NCBI RefSeq assembly: GCF_014397115.1
Contig: NZ_CP060720.1
Coordinates: 326,001 to 390,000 of the forward strand
Length of the DNA: 64,000 nt
Direction: 5' to 3'
DNA from: Vagococcus carniphilus
GTDB taxonomy: Bacteria > Bacillota > Bacilli > Lactobacillales > Vagococcaceae
The position numbers were made by a program, and so were the translations under genes. Shown in pieces: positions 25,457 through 33,767 of the stretch (position 1 is the first letter of the stretch; each line of letters opens with the position of its first letter). The notes under the pieces were generated by a model. The model saw only the letters and a program-made list of their open reading frames with translations, was not told where the DNA came from and did not search any database.

Positions 25457-26819
25457 GAACCGAAAATTACCAAGAAAAGTTTATGAATCACCTCGTTTAG
25501 CAGCCTTGGAATTATTGACCCAAGTCTCTGAACAAGATGCGTATTCTAACTTATTGGTTAAAGAATATATTAGTAAGCACCGTTTGTCTGAAAAAGACGG
25601 TAGGCTAATGACCGAAATTGTTTATGGAACAATCAGTCGAAAAATGACATTAGAATATGGCTTAACTGATTTTGTTGAAGATACCTCTAAAATTGAAAAC
25701 TGGGTGAAGTATTTACTTCTTTTATCGATGTATCAAATGGAGTATTTAGATAAAGTTCCTGTCTATAGTGCCATTGATGAGGCAGTTGAAATTGCTAAAG
25801 CAAAAGGTAATCCAGGAATTGGTCGTTATGTTAATGGCGTTTTGAGAAACATTCAAAGAAAAGGTCCACGACCAACTGATGAGATTAAAAATAAGCTCAA
25901 ACGATTATCAACAGAAATCAGTATTCCTAAATGGTTAACTAAAAAATTAGTTGATGATATTGGTTATGATGAAACAAAAGAACTAGGAGAATCATTACTT
26001 TTACCAAGTAAAGCCAGTGCACGAGTTGATACAAATCAGTTGTCACGAGAAGAGGCGATTGAACAGTTAGAAGAAGAAGGCATTTTTGCAGAAAAAAGTG
26101 TTGTTTCGCCTTACGGAATTGTTGCTAAAAAAGGTTTTTTAGCTGGAAGTAACCTTTTTAAAAAAGGGCTTATCACAGTGCAAGATGAGAGCTCGATGTT
26201 AGTTGCACCAAGTATGCAGATTGAAAAAAATCATCATATTTTAGATGCCTGTGCTGCTCCTGGTGGAAAAACAGTTCATATGGCTAGTTTTTTAGATTCA
26301 GAAGAAGGTGGTAAAATTACTGCTCTTGATATTTATGACCATAAAATTAATCTAATTAATGAAAATGCTGAGAGACTAGGTGTTTCTTCTGTTATTGAAA
26401 CTAAAAAAATGGATGCAAGAGAAGTTGCAACTACCTTTGAAGATGACACGTTTGACCGCATTTTAGTTGATGCTCCTTGTTCTGGTTTAGGACTACTAAG
26501 GAGAAAACCAGACATAAAATACAGCAAAAGAACAGAAGATATCCTAGAGTTACAGCAGATTCAGTCAGAAATATTAGAAAGTGTTGTTACAAAAGTAAAG
26601 GTATGGGGTATAATAACCTATAGTACGTGTACAATTACTTCAGAGGAAAATAAAGAAGTGATAGACCAATTTTTGGAAAAACATCCCAACTTTGAAAAAA
26701 TTGATGTGATAGGCTCAGAATCTATTTCAAAGAGCTACCAAGATAAAATGTTACAAATTTATCCACATCATTATCAGACAGATGGATTTTTCATTTGCTG
26801 TTTGAGAAGAAAAGCTTAG
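25449..26819 (+). CDS. rsmB: 16S rRNA m5C967 methyltransferase
   Basis: Methylates cytosine 967 of 16S rRNA. The 456-residue protein has the N-terminal NusB-like helical domain (about 1-140, 'LAALELLTQVSEQDAYSN') and a C-terminal SAM-dependent domain with 'LDACAAPGGKTVHMA' near 272, the catalytic Cys in 'DAPCSGLGLLRRKPD' near 341 and a second Cys in 'YSTCTI' near 394. TTG 25449 lies within the end of fmt and lacks a strong ribosome binding site, as expected for translational coupling. Confidence 0.93.
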   Translation: MNKNRKLPRKVYESPRLAALELLTQVSEQDAYSNLLVKEYISKHRLSEKDGRLMTEIVYGTISRKMTLEYGLTDFVEDTSKIENWVKYLLLLSMYQMEYLDKVPVYSAIDEAVEIAKAKGNPGIGRYVNGVLRNIQRKGPRPTDEIKNKLKRLSTEISIPKWLTKKLVDDIGYDETKELGESLLLPSKASARVDTNQLSREEAIEQLEEEGIFAEKSVVSPYGIVAKKGFLAGSNLFKKGLITVQDESSMLVAPSMQIEKNHHILDACAAPGGKTVHMASFLDSEEGGKITALDIYDHKINLINENAERLGVSSVIETKKMDAREVATTFEDDTFDRILVDAPCSGLGLLRRKPDIKYSKRTEDILELQQIQSEILESVVTKVKVWGIITYSTCTITSEENKEVIDQFLEKHPNFEKIDVIGSESISKSYQDKMLQIYPHHYQTDGFFICCLRRKA

Positions 26820-26843
26820 TTGGCCGAACAAAGGAGTGAAATC

Positions 26844-27599
26844 ATGAAAATTGAATTCCAGACGAATGTAGGACGCAAAAGGAAAAGTAACCAAGATACA
26901 GTAGGCGTATATAAAAATCAATCAGGTGTTGTGATAGGAATTGTCGCTGATGGCATGGGTGGACATCAAGCAGGAGATACAGCGAGTTTTTTAGCAGTAA
27001 CTGGACTTGGAAAAGCTTGGGAAGAAACAAGCTTGAAAAAACAAGATGAAGTTGCTAGATTCCTTGTATCAGCTATCCAACGAGAAAACCAAGTGATTTA
27101 CAATGAAGGAAGTAATAATCCAGAAAAATATGGCATGGGAACGACTGTGGTATTAACAGCGTTACTTGGTGATCAAATTTTGTTAGCTCATGTGGGGGAT
27201 AGTCGTGCATATATTATTCGAGATAGTGCGATTAGACAATTGACAGATGATCATTCTTTAGTAAATGAATTAGTTAAAACAGGAGAAATCACTTCAGATA
27301 TGGCTGCCAAACATCCGAAGAAGAATATTTTAGTTCGTTCAGTGGGTGTTCCAGGAGAAGTTGAAGTTGATTTATCAGTGGTTTCTATCGTTGAAAATGA
27401 CCATTTATTACTCTGTTCTGATGGCTTGAGCAACATGTTATCAGATGGTGAGATTAAACGGATTGTGCAACAACCACTTCCGTTAAAAGAAAGAGTGGAT
27501 CAATTGATTTTTGAAGCAAATGAAGCTGGGGGAACAGATAATATTACAGCTTTATTGATAGAGTTTACGTCTCCAAATAAGGAGGACCATGAGGCATGA
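26844..27599 (+). CDS. prpC: PP2C-type Ser/Thr protein phosphatase
   Basis: Removes phosphate from targets of the kinase encoded next. The 251-residue protein shows the PPM metal-binding motifs: 'GRKRKSNQD' near 10, 'VADGMGGHQAGD' near 36, 'GTTVV' near 94, 'HVGDSRAY' near 115, 'LLCSDGLSN' near 190 and 'GGTDNITALL' near 228. ATG 26844 follows AAAGGAGTG at good spacing; an in-frame TTG at the rsmB stop (26820) has none. The end overlaps pknB by 4 bases (ATGA). Confidence 0.95.
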   Translation: MKIEFQTNVGRKRKSNQDTVGVYKNQSGVVIGIVADGMGGHQAGDTASFLAVTGLGKAWEETSLKKQDEVARFLVSAIQRENQVIYNEGSNNPEKYGMGTTVVLTALLGDQILLAHVGDSRAYIIRDSAIRQLTDDHSLVNELVKTGEITSDMAAKHPKKNILVRSVGVPGEVEVDLSVVSIVENDHLLLCSDGLSNMLSDGEIKRIVQQPLPLKERVDQLIFEANEAGGTDNITALLIEFTSPNKEDHEA

Positions 27600-29464
27600 T
27601 AAAAATAGGTACCAAAATAGGCGAACGCTATGAAATTATCGGCAATATCGGTAGTGGTGGCATGGCTAATGTTTATTTAGCAACGGATTTAATTTTAAAC
27701 CGTGAAGTAGCAGTAAAAGTGTTGCGATTTGACTTTCAAAATGACCAAGATGCTATTCGACGTTTTCAAAGAGAGGCATTAGCTGCAACAGAGATGGTTC
27801 ATCCAAATATTGTAAGTGTTTATGATGTTGGAGAAGAAAATGGTATGCAATATATTGTTATGGAGTATGTTAAAGGAACAGACTTAAAACAGTATATTAG
27901 AAATCAAAAAAATATCCCTTTGAATGTTGTTGTAGATATTATGGGTCAAGTTTTATCTGCTATCTCTTTAGCTCATCAACATCGAATTATTCACCGTGAT
28001 TTAAAACCACAAAATATTTTAGTCAATGAAGATGGTACAGCTAAAATTACGGATTTTGGTATCGCTATTGCATTATCAGAAACATCGATTACCCAAACGA
28101 ATACCTTGTTAGGTTCTGTTCACTATTTATCACCTGAACAGGCAAGGGGTGGAATGGCAACGCGTCAATCAGATATTTATGCACTAGGAATTATTTTGTA
28201 TGAATTATTGACTGGTGCAGTTCCTTTTGAAGGAGAGTCAGCTGTATCTATCGCACTGAAGCATTTTCAAAAAGAAATGCCTTCAGTTAGAGATACCAAC
28301 CCAAATATTCCACAACCGTTAGAAAATGTGGTGTTACGAGCAACAGCTAAAGAAACGGCTGATCGTTATGCAACTGTAGATGATATGTTTGCTGATTTAA
28401 AAACAGCACTTAGCCCTGAAAGAGCAAATGAAGCTCCTTTTGAACCAACAGCTATGATGGATGAAACAATCATGCTTGATCCCATTGATGAAAGTTATGT
28501 ACCAAATCAAGGGCCACAAGAAATGGTTAAGAAGTCTTCTTTACCAGACTTAGATGATGACGATGATGATGAATTAGATGATGTGAAGAAAAAATCAAAA
28601 CGTAAGATGAAAATTTTCTTTATTGTTTTAGGCATAATTCTTCTTTTATCAGGGGGACTTTTTGCATTAGGTCGTAAAGGCGGCGATGTGGAAATTCCTG
28701 ATGTCACTGGAAAATCAGAAACAGAGGCTATTATGATTCTTCAAGAGAAGAAGATTAAGGTTGGTAAAACGAAAAAAGTTAGTGACAATAAAGTTGAAAA
28801 AGATATGGTCGTAAAAACAGACCCACCAGTTGGCACTTCTGTTAAAAAAGATAAAGGTGAAGTGACTCTTTACATTAGCTCAGGTAAAAAAGCTATCAAA
28901 ATGAAGGATTATACAGATGAAGATGTAATTGATGCTAAGGATGATCTACTCAGTAAAGGTTTCAAGGATGAAAATATTAAAATTAAAAAAGAACATTCTG
29001 ACACACATAAAGCTAATAAAGTTATCAAACAAACACCAAAGGCAAATCGTGATGTGACGCCAGAAGAGGCTGAAGTAACTCTTTTTGTTAGTGATGGTGC
29101 CAAAACGTTTGCTCTGGATAATATGACCGGTTTTACAAGAGAACAAGCAATGAGCTATTTAGATGGTGAAGGCTTAGTATTTATTGATGGCGGCTCAGAG
29201 TATTCAGATAATGTTACAGCAGGTAATGTTTCTTATGCTTATCCAAGAAGTGGTAGCTCTAGTCGGGTGAAAAAAGGTGATGAAATTGTTGTGATTTTCT
29301 CTGCAGGACAAAAACCAGCACCAACTTCGTCAACAAGTAGCTCAACATCTACGTCTACAACTACATCAGAAACAACTCCTCCAGAGACATCAACAAGTAC
29401 GGAGGACACTGATTCAACAGTAGATAGCGCTCAAGATCAAAATAATGATGAACACAATAGTTAG
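27596..29464 (+). CDS. pknB: PASTA-domain Ser/Thr protein kinase (PknB/Stk type)
   Basis: Membrane kinase that senses wall precursors and controls growth and beta-lactam tolerance in related bacteria. The 622 residues run: kinase domain about 10-275 ('GSGGMANVYLA', 'VAVKVLR', 'HRDLKPQN', 'DFGIA', 'SPEQARG'), an acidic stretch with a run of Asp near 317-330, a basic patch, one membrane segment about 338-358, three extracellular PASTA repeats about 362-575, and a Ser/Thr-rich tail of about 45 residues. It is paired with the phosphatase gene in the usual order. The Ser/Thr tail is less usual. Confidence 0.95.
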   Translation: MIKIGTKIGERYEIIGNIGSGGMANVYLATDLILNREVAVKVLRFDFQNDQDAIRRFQREALAATEMVHPNIVSVYDVGEENGMQYIVMEYVKGTDLKQYIRNQKNIPLNVVVDIMGQVLSAISLAHQHRIIHRDLKPQNILVNEDGTAKITDFGIAIALSETSITQTNTLLGSVHYLSPEQARGGMATRQSDIYALGIILYELLTGAVPFEGESAVSIALKHFQKEMPSVRDTNPNIPQPLENVVLRATAKETADRYATVDDMFADLKTALSPERANEAPFEPTAMMDETIMLDPIDESYVPNQGPQEMVKKSSLPDLDDDDDDELDDVKKKSKRKMKIFFIVLGIILLLSGGLFALGRKGGDVEIPDVTGKSETEAIMILQEKKIKVGKTKKVSDNKVEKDMVVKTDPPVGTSVKKDKGEVTLYISSGKKAIKMKDYTDEDVIDAKDDLLSKGFKDENIKIKKEHSDTHKANKVIKQTPKANRDVTPEEAEVTLFVSDGAKTFALDNMTGFTREQAMSYLDGEGLVFIDGGSEYSDNVTAGNVSYAYPRSGSSSRVKKGDEIVVIFSAGQKPAPTSSTSSSTSTSTTTSETTPPETSTSTEDTDSTVDSAQDQNNDEHNS

Positions 29465-29498
29465 AAAGAGAATCTTTTGATTTCTCTTTCTTTTTTTG
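29463..29498 (+). terminator. Terminator between pknB and rsgA
   Basis: AGAAAGAGAATC pairs with GATTTCTCTTTCT (one offset) around TTTT, followed by T7. It starts within the pknB stop codon. Confidence 0.85.
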
Positions 29499-29557
29499 TT
29501 TTGAGTTGTGTTACAATAAAAGGCATAGAAGACAAGATAATTAAAAGGAGGGGCACT

Positions 29558-30439
29558 ATGCCAAAAGGGCAAATAAGAAAGGCTTTAAGCGGTTTTTACT
29601 ATGTTTATCATGAAGGGAAAACGTATCAAACAAGAGCTCGTGGAAACTTTAGAAACCGAAATATTACTCCCTTAGTCGGCGATTGGGTAACGTTTGAAAG
29701 TACGAATATGACAGATGGTTATGTACTTGAAGTTTTAGAAAGAAATAATGAGCTTATCAGACCACCTGTAGCTAATATTGATTTGGGTGTTGTTGTAACA
29801 AGTTGTATAGAACCTAATTTTTCTTATAACTTGTTAGACCGATTTTTAGTCACTCTAGAATCAAAAAGAATTAAACCAATTATTTATATAACAAAACTTG
29901 ATATCGCACCTATTGAAGTCAAAGAAGAGATGGAAAAGGTAAGGAGTTATTATGAATCTGTAGGGTATCCAGTTTTATTTTCTGAAGGTGGTAAAAAAGA
30001 ACAGTTAACTGATTTTTTCAAAAATAATTTAACTGTTTTTATGGGGCAATCAGGTGCTGGTAAATCAACACTTTTAAATACAATTGCACCGAGCTTAGAA
30101 TTGGAGGTCGGTGAAATTTCAGAGGCATTAGGACGTGGAAAACATACGACACGTCATGTTGAATTATTAGAATTAAATGGTGGACTAGTAGCAGATACTC
30201 CTGGTTTTAGCTCGATTGAGTTTTTAGAAATTGAGATAGATGACTTACCCAAAGAATTCCCTGAATTTTTAGAGGCTTCTGCTTTTTGTAAGTTTAGAGA
30301 ATGTAAACATCATAAAGAACCAAAATGTGAAGTGAAACATCGTGTTGAAACGGGTGAAATCCTTCAATCAAGGTATGATAATTATTTACAATTCGCAGAA
30401 GAAGTGAAAGCAAGAAAACCTAAATACAATAAAAAATAA
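29558..30439 (+). CDS. rsgA: Ribosome small subunit-dependent GTPase
   Basis: Late 30S assembly GTPase. The 293-residue protein has an N-terminal OB-fold, a circularly permuted GTPase domain with 'YITKLD' near 122, P-loop 'GQSGAGKSTLLN' near 165 and 'DTPGFSS' near 214, and a C-terminal zinc knuckle ('CKFRECKHHKEPKC', near 246). ATG 29558 follows AAAAGGAGGGG; a longer in-frame reading starting at 29477 would begin in the terminator. rpe follows after 17 bases. Confidence 0.95.
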   Translation: MPKGQIRKALSGFYYVYHEGKTYQTRARGNFRNRNITPLVGDWVTFESTNMTDGYVLEVLERNNELIRPPVANIDLGVVVTSCIEPNFSYNLLDRFLVTLESKRIKPIIYITKLDIAPIEVKEEMEKVRSYYESVGYPVLFSEGGKKEQLTDFFKNNLTVFMGQSGAGKSTLLNTIAPSLELEVGEISEALGRGKHTTRHVELLELNGGLVADTPGFSSIEFLEIEIDDLPKEFPEFLEASAFCKFRECKHHKEPKCEVKHRVETGEILQSRYDNYLQFAEEVKARKPKYNKK

Positions 30440-30456
30440 AAGTGAGGAAGATAGTT

Positions 30457-31110
30457 ATGGTTAAAATAGCACCATCAATTTTAAGCGCAGATTTTGCAAA
30501 TTTAGAAAGAGACATTAAATTAGTGGAAGAAAAAGGGGCAGACTATATTCATGTGGATGTAATGGACGGCCAATTTGTTCCTAATATTACCCTAGGAGCT
30601 AACATTGTATCAGCTATTCGTCCAGTAACTAAATTGCCATTAGACGTTCATTTGATGATTGTAGAACCAGAACGCTTTATTCCAGATTTTGCTAAAGCAG
30701 GCTCAGATATTATTACGGTTCATGCAGAAAGCACTGTTCATATTCATCGTGCGATGCAAATGATTAAAAATGAAGGTGTTAAAGCTGGCGTTGTCATTAA
30801 CCCTGGAACACCGGTTTCTGTTATTGAGCATGTATTACCTTTAGCTGACTTAGTTTTAATTATGACAGTTAATCCAGGTTTTGGTGGACAAGCCTTTATT
30901 TCAGAATGTTTAGAAAAAGTAGAACAATTAGATGAGTTGAGAAAAGAAAAAGGCTATACCTATGAAATTGAAATTGACGGCGGTGTGGATAATAAAACAG
31001 CTAAAGCTTGTGTAGATGCTGGAGCAGATGTATTAGTTGCTGGTTCTTATGTGTATAATTCACCAGATGTTGGTGAAAGAATTGCGACATTAAGAGAAGT
31101 AACAAAATAA
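30457..31110 (+). CDS. rpe: Ribulose-phosphate 3-epimerase
   Basis: Interconverts ribulose-5-phosphate and xylulose-5-phosphate in the pentose phosphate pathway. The 217-residue TIM barrel shows 'KIAPSILSADFANL', 'HVDVMDGQFVPNIT', 'DVHLMI', 'MTVNPGFGGQ' and 'EIDGGV' with the metal-binding His and Asp residues. ATG 30457 follows GTGAGGAAG. Its stop overlaps the start of thiN by one base. Confidence 0.96.
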   Translation: MVKIAPSILSADFANLERDIKLVEEKGADYIHVDVMDGQFVPNITLGANIVSAIRPVTKLPLDVHLMIVEPERFIPDFAKAGSDIITVHAESTVHIHRAMQMIKNEGVKAGVVINPGTPVSVIEHVLPLADLVLIMTVNPGFGGQAFISECLEKVEQLDELRKEKGYTYEIEIDGGVDNKTAKACVDAGADVLVAGSYVYNSPDVGERIATLREVTK

Positions 31111-31763
31111 TGATTAGAGATGTTGTGATTATCGGAGGAGGTCAACCTAGTGATTGGCCTTCTCTTGATTTTTATCAAAAAGAAAGTACAGCTTGGATTG
31201 GTGTTGACCGAGGCACACTGTATGGACTAAAAGCAGGACTACCTATTAAAGAAGCAGTTGGAGATTTTGATTCGTTGAATGAATCAGAATGGTTATGGGT
31301 GAAAGAAAGAGTAACCAATATCGAACGTTGTCGCGCCGAAAAAGATGATACAGATATGGAGTTAGGTGTTTTAGAAGCGATGTCTCATTATCCAGACGCT
31401 AATATTATTTTAATAGGTGCTACTGGTGGTAGATTAGACCATTATTTATCTAATTTATGGTTACCACTTCAGGAAAGATTTATGCCTGTAATAGAAAAAA
31501 TAAGTATTGTTGATAAACTAAATAGTGTGACTTATTTTAAACCAGGAGAACATGTTATTCAAAAAGAAAATGATAAAACTTACCTGGCTTACATTTGCCT
31601 GACACCAGTTACGAAACTAAATTTATATGATGCAAAATACACATTAAAAGATGTCGATTTTTCTTATCCAAGATCTTTGTCCAGTAATGAATTTGTGGGA
31701 GAGACAAGTACGTTTTCTTTTGCTACAGGTGTGATGAGTGTGATTCAAACGAGAGATGAATAA
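31110..31763 (+). CDS. thiN: Thiamine pyrophosphokinase
   Basis: Makes thiamine pyrophosphate from thiamine and ATP. The 217-residue protein has 'GVDRGTLYGLKAGL', 'AVGDFDSLNESEW', 'KDDTDMELGV' and 'GATGGRLDHYLSN', the conserved Asp- and Gly-rich motifs of the family. ATG 31110 overlaps the rpe stop (TAATG). This is the last gene of the conserved run; rpmB, which usually lies close by downstream, is 15 kb away here. Confidence 0.95.
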   Translation: MIRDVVIIGGGQPSDWPSLDFYQKESTAWIGVDRGTLYGLKAGLPIKEAVGDFDSLNESEWLWVKERVTNIERCRAEKDDTDMELGVLEAMSHYPDANIILIGATGGRLDHYLSNLWLPLQERFMPVIEKISIVDKLNSVTYFKPGEHVIQKENDKTYLAYICLTPVTKLNLYDAKYTLKDVDFSYPRSLSSNEFVGETSTFSFATGVMSVIQTRDE

Positions 31764-31794
31764 CAAATGAAATGTCTTTTTTTAATTAAAAATC

Positions 31795-31814
31795 ATGTCA
31801 AAAATCTTTGACAT
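31795..31814. promoter_or_regulatory. Palindrome upstream of the XRE regulator gene
   Basis: ATGTCAAA (31795-31802) and TTTGACAT (31807-31814) are perfect inverted repeats with a 4-base spacer; TTGACA within the right arm is also a good -35. A second outer pair, TGAAATGTC and GACATTTCA, overlaps it. It could be the binding site of the regulator encoded just downstream; no clear terminator for thiN is seen otherwise. Confidence 0.4.
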
Positions 31815-31885
31815 TTCAGATATGACAAGGAATTTTGGCTGTTTTAATGAATGATATCATCTACGATTAAATAAAGGAGATTACC

Positions 31886-32299
31886 ATGGATATTTCAACT
31901 AAGTTAAAAGATAAACGTAAACAAGTAGGGCTTACTCAAGAACAGATTGCTCAAAAATTACATGTTTCCAGACAAACTATTTCTAATTGGGAAACAGGAA
32001 AGAGCATCCCAGATATTTATAGTTTAGTAGAACTTAGTAATATTTATGATATTTCCTTAGATAATTTAATTAAGGAGGATGTCGTTATGATGAAAGAATT
32101 AAAAAAAGAAAACCAGGAAAAGAAAATTTTAAATAGTGGGATTATTATAAGTGGTGTAGGTATTATAATGATGTTATTTAGCATATTAATACCAAACAAT
32201 CATATACAAAGTTTTTGTAATGGTTTTGGTGTAGGTTTGTTAATAACAGGAAGTACAGTACTAGTACTTGTAAAAATTTTGCGTAAACTTTATCAATAA
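31886..32299 (+). CDS. XRE-family membrane-bound transcription regulator
   Basis: A 137-residue protein with an N-terminal HTH_3 domain (about 5-58, 'LTQEQIAQKLHVSRQTISNWETG') and two hydrophobic segments at about 78-97 and 103-127 that should anchor it in the membrane. Such small HTH-plus-membrane proteins are common in Firmicutes and often sense envelope or peptide signals; the ligand is unknown. ATG 31886 follows AAAGGAG. A terminator follows, so it is a single-gene unit. Confidence 0.85.
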   Translation: MDISTKLKDKRKQVGLTQEQIAQKLHVSRQTISNWETGKSIPDIYSLVELSNIYDISLDNLIKEDVVMMKELKKENQEKKILNSGIIISGVGIIMMLFSILIPNNHIQSFCNGFGVGLLITGSTVLVLVKILRKLYQ

Positions 32300-32303
32300 A
32301 AGG

Positions 32304-32331
32304 ATCAGTCTAATATTAGGCTGATTTTTTC
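32304..32331 (+). terminator. Terminator after the XRE regulator gene
   Basis: ATCAGTCTAA pairs with TTAGGCTGAT through one mismatch around a short loop, followed by T6. Confidence 0.85.
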
Positions 32332-32353
32332 TTATTAAAAGGAGAATGTAACT

Positions 32354-32767
32354 ATGATAAGAGAAATGAATGAAATCGAAAACACGAAACAATTAACAGA
32401 GCTATTAACTGAATACGATCGAACTATTTTTAACTCAATAGATTATAAAGAAACCATTTTTTCTCTTGGTTTGTTTGAAGAAGATCATTATTCAGGTGGT
32501 ATTTTAGGAAAAATGAGAGGGAATACACTTCATATTTCTTTACTCGCAGTTAGAGAAAGTTGTCGAAAAAAAGGATATGGTAAACAGTTAGTTACTGAAA
32601 TGGAAAAAATAGCTAAACAGCATTATTGCGGATACTTAACTGTCAATACGCAAGACTATCAGGGATTAACATTTTATAAGCAACTAGGTTTTACCATATT
32701 TGGAGAATTAGAAGACTGTCCATTTGAAGGAACGACTAAGTATTATTTGAAGAAGAGGGTTGAATAA
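32354..32767 (+). CDS. GNAT-family N-acetyltransferase
   Basis: A 137-residue protein with the acetyl-CoA-binding signature 'RESCRKKGYGKQLVTEME' (about 73-90) and the closing 'YQGLTFYKQLGF' helix-strand typical of GNAT enzymes. The substrate, amine of a small molecule or a protein, cannot be told from sequence. ATG 32354 follows AAAAGGAG. It has no evident partner; the neighbours are the XRE regulator and a broken secreted-protein gene. Confidence 0.88.
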   Translation: MIREMNEIENTKQLTELLTEYDRTIFNSIDYKETIFSLGLFEEDHYSGGILGKMRGNTLHISLLAVRESCRKKGYGKQLVTEMEKIAKQHYCGYLTVNTQDYQGLTFYKQLGFTIFGELEDCPFEGTTKYYLKKRVE

Positions 32768-32791
32768 GAATCATGTGTAGTTTAATAGACA

Positions 32792-32820
32792 TTTAAATCG
32801 TTATTTAATTATGATATAAT
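32792..32820 (+). promoter_or_regulatory. Promoter of the leucine-rich-like gene
   Basis: TTTAAA (32792-32797) and TATAAT (32815-32820) are 17 bases apart, with an extended TGA before the -10, about 30 bases before the ATG. Confidence 0.6.
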
Positions 32821-32849
32821 CTTAAATGTAAAAGAAAGGGGTTTCAGTT

Positions 32850-33704
32850 ATGAGAAAAATGTTGATATCAGCGGTTATGTTCATTTGTTTTTTTTGAGTT
32901 GGTAGCATTAATAGTTTAGCTGTAGAATTATCAAAAAAACCAGTACCGATAGAGTATTTTTCGATAAATGGTGAGGATACTACTCATAGTGTAGCTAAAG
33001 AAATTTTTATGAAAGAGAAAGAGCAATCGGATATTGAATTTTATAATAAATTTGGTTTAATTAGAAAGGATTCAGTAAAACAAGTAAAAAACTTACATCT
33101 TAATAATGGTAGAGAGTTACTTGCAGATGAAGTTGAAAATTTTGAGGCTTTAGAAAGTATATCTGGATGGGGATCTGATGTCTCAGGAGGGGTTGAAGGT
33201 TTAGATTCTCTTGAGAACTTAAAAATAATTAATTTTCAAGAGATACCTCTGTACAAACCAATTGATAGACTTGGTTTCTTATATGATTTAAAGGATTTAG
33301 AGCATTTAACTTTAAAATCTCGCAGTATTGACGCGAATTCTGGTATACGTGAAGATAGACAAGGATTGTTGAATTTGAGTCCTCTAGATAAGTTAGATAA
33401 CTTAAAAAGTATCGATATTTTTATGCCAGGAAGATTTGCATCAATAAAATTATCAAAAAAAGATCCTTCTTTTAAATTAGTTGATCCTGTTATACTATCG
33501 AAACAATTTAAAGATGCTCCGATTAAATATAAAATTGGAACTAATGGTTTGGCAAATTTAGAACCTATTAAAGGAAATATTCTTGAGTGGAATAATATCC
33601 CTGAAAAAACATTTGCACTTAGCTTTTCTGCAGATGCTACTGGAGGAGAGGGAGCTTTTAATTATTTAACGTATCATTGGATTATTATACGATGGGTAGA
33701 TTAA
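32850..33704 (+). pseudogene. Secreted leucine-rich-like protein broken by a stop in its signal peptide
   Basis: ATG 32850, behind AAAGGGG, opens a typical signal peptide (MRKMLISAVMFICFF), but codon 16 is TGA (32895-32897). The same frame then continues with 'VGSINSLAVEL', a plausible end of a signal peptide, and runs open to 33704. A strong promoter precedes it. The body has LRR-like spacing ('LDSLENLKIINF', 'LKDLEHLTL', 'LDKLDNLKSIDI'), as in surface proteins. The first ATG after the stop (33009) has no ribosome binding site and would give a protein without a signal. The gene therefore looks inactivated by a single base change, unless TGA is read through. Function of the intact form is unknown. 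Confidence 0.8.
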
Positions 33705-33713
33705 TCAATTAAA

Positions 33714-33754
33714 TAAAAAAACGCATGAAGTCTAAATAGATTTCATGCGTTTTC
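33714..33754. terminator. Bidirectional terminator between convergent genes
   Basis: AAAACGCATGAA pairs with TTCATGCGTTTT around a 12-base loop; A-runs and T-runs flank it on both strands. It serves the broken gene on + and the oxidoreductase gene on -. Confidence 0.85.
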
Positions 33755-33767
33755 ATATTTATATCGT

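Noticed and set aside
28540-28590. GATGAT-type trinucleotide repeat in pknB
   Set aside because: It encodes an Asp run in frame and is short and imperfect, so I do not call it a simple-sequence contingency locus.
33009-33704. ATG 33009 as the true start of the leucine-rich-like protein
   Set aside because: No ribosome binding site precedes it, while a promoter, a ribosome site and a signal peptide lie upstream in the same frame.
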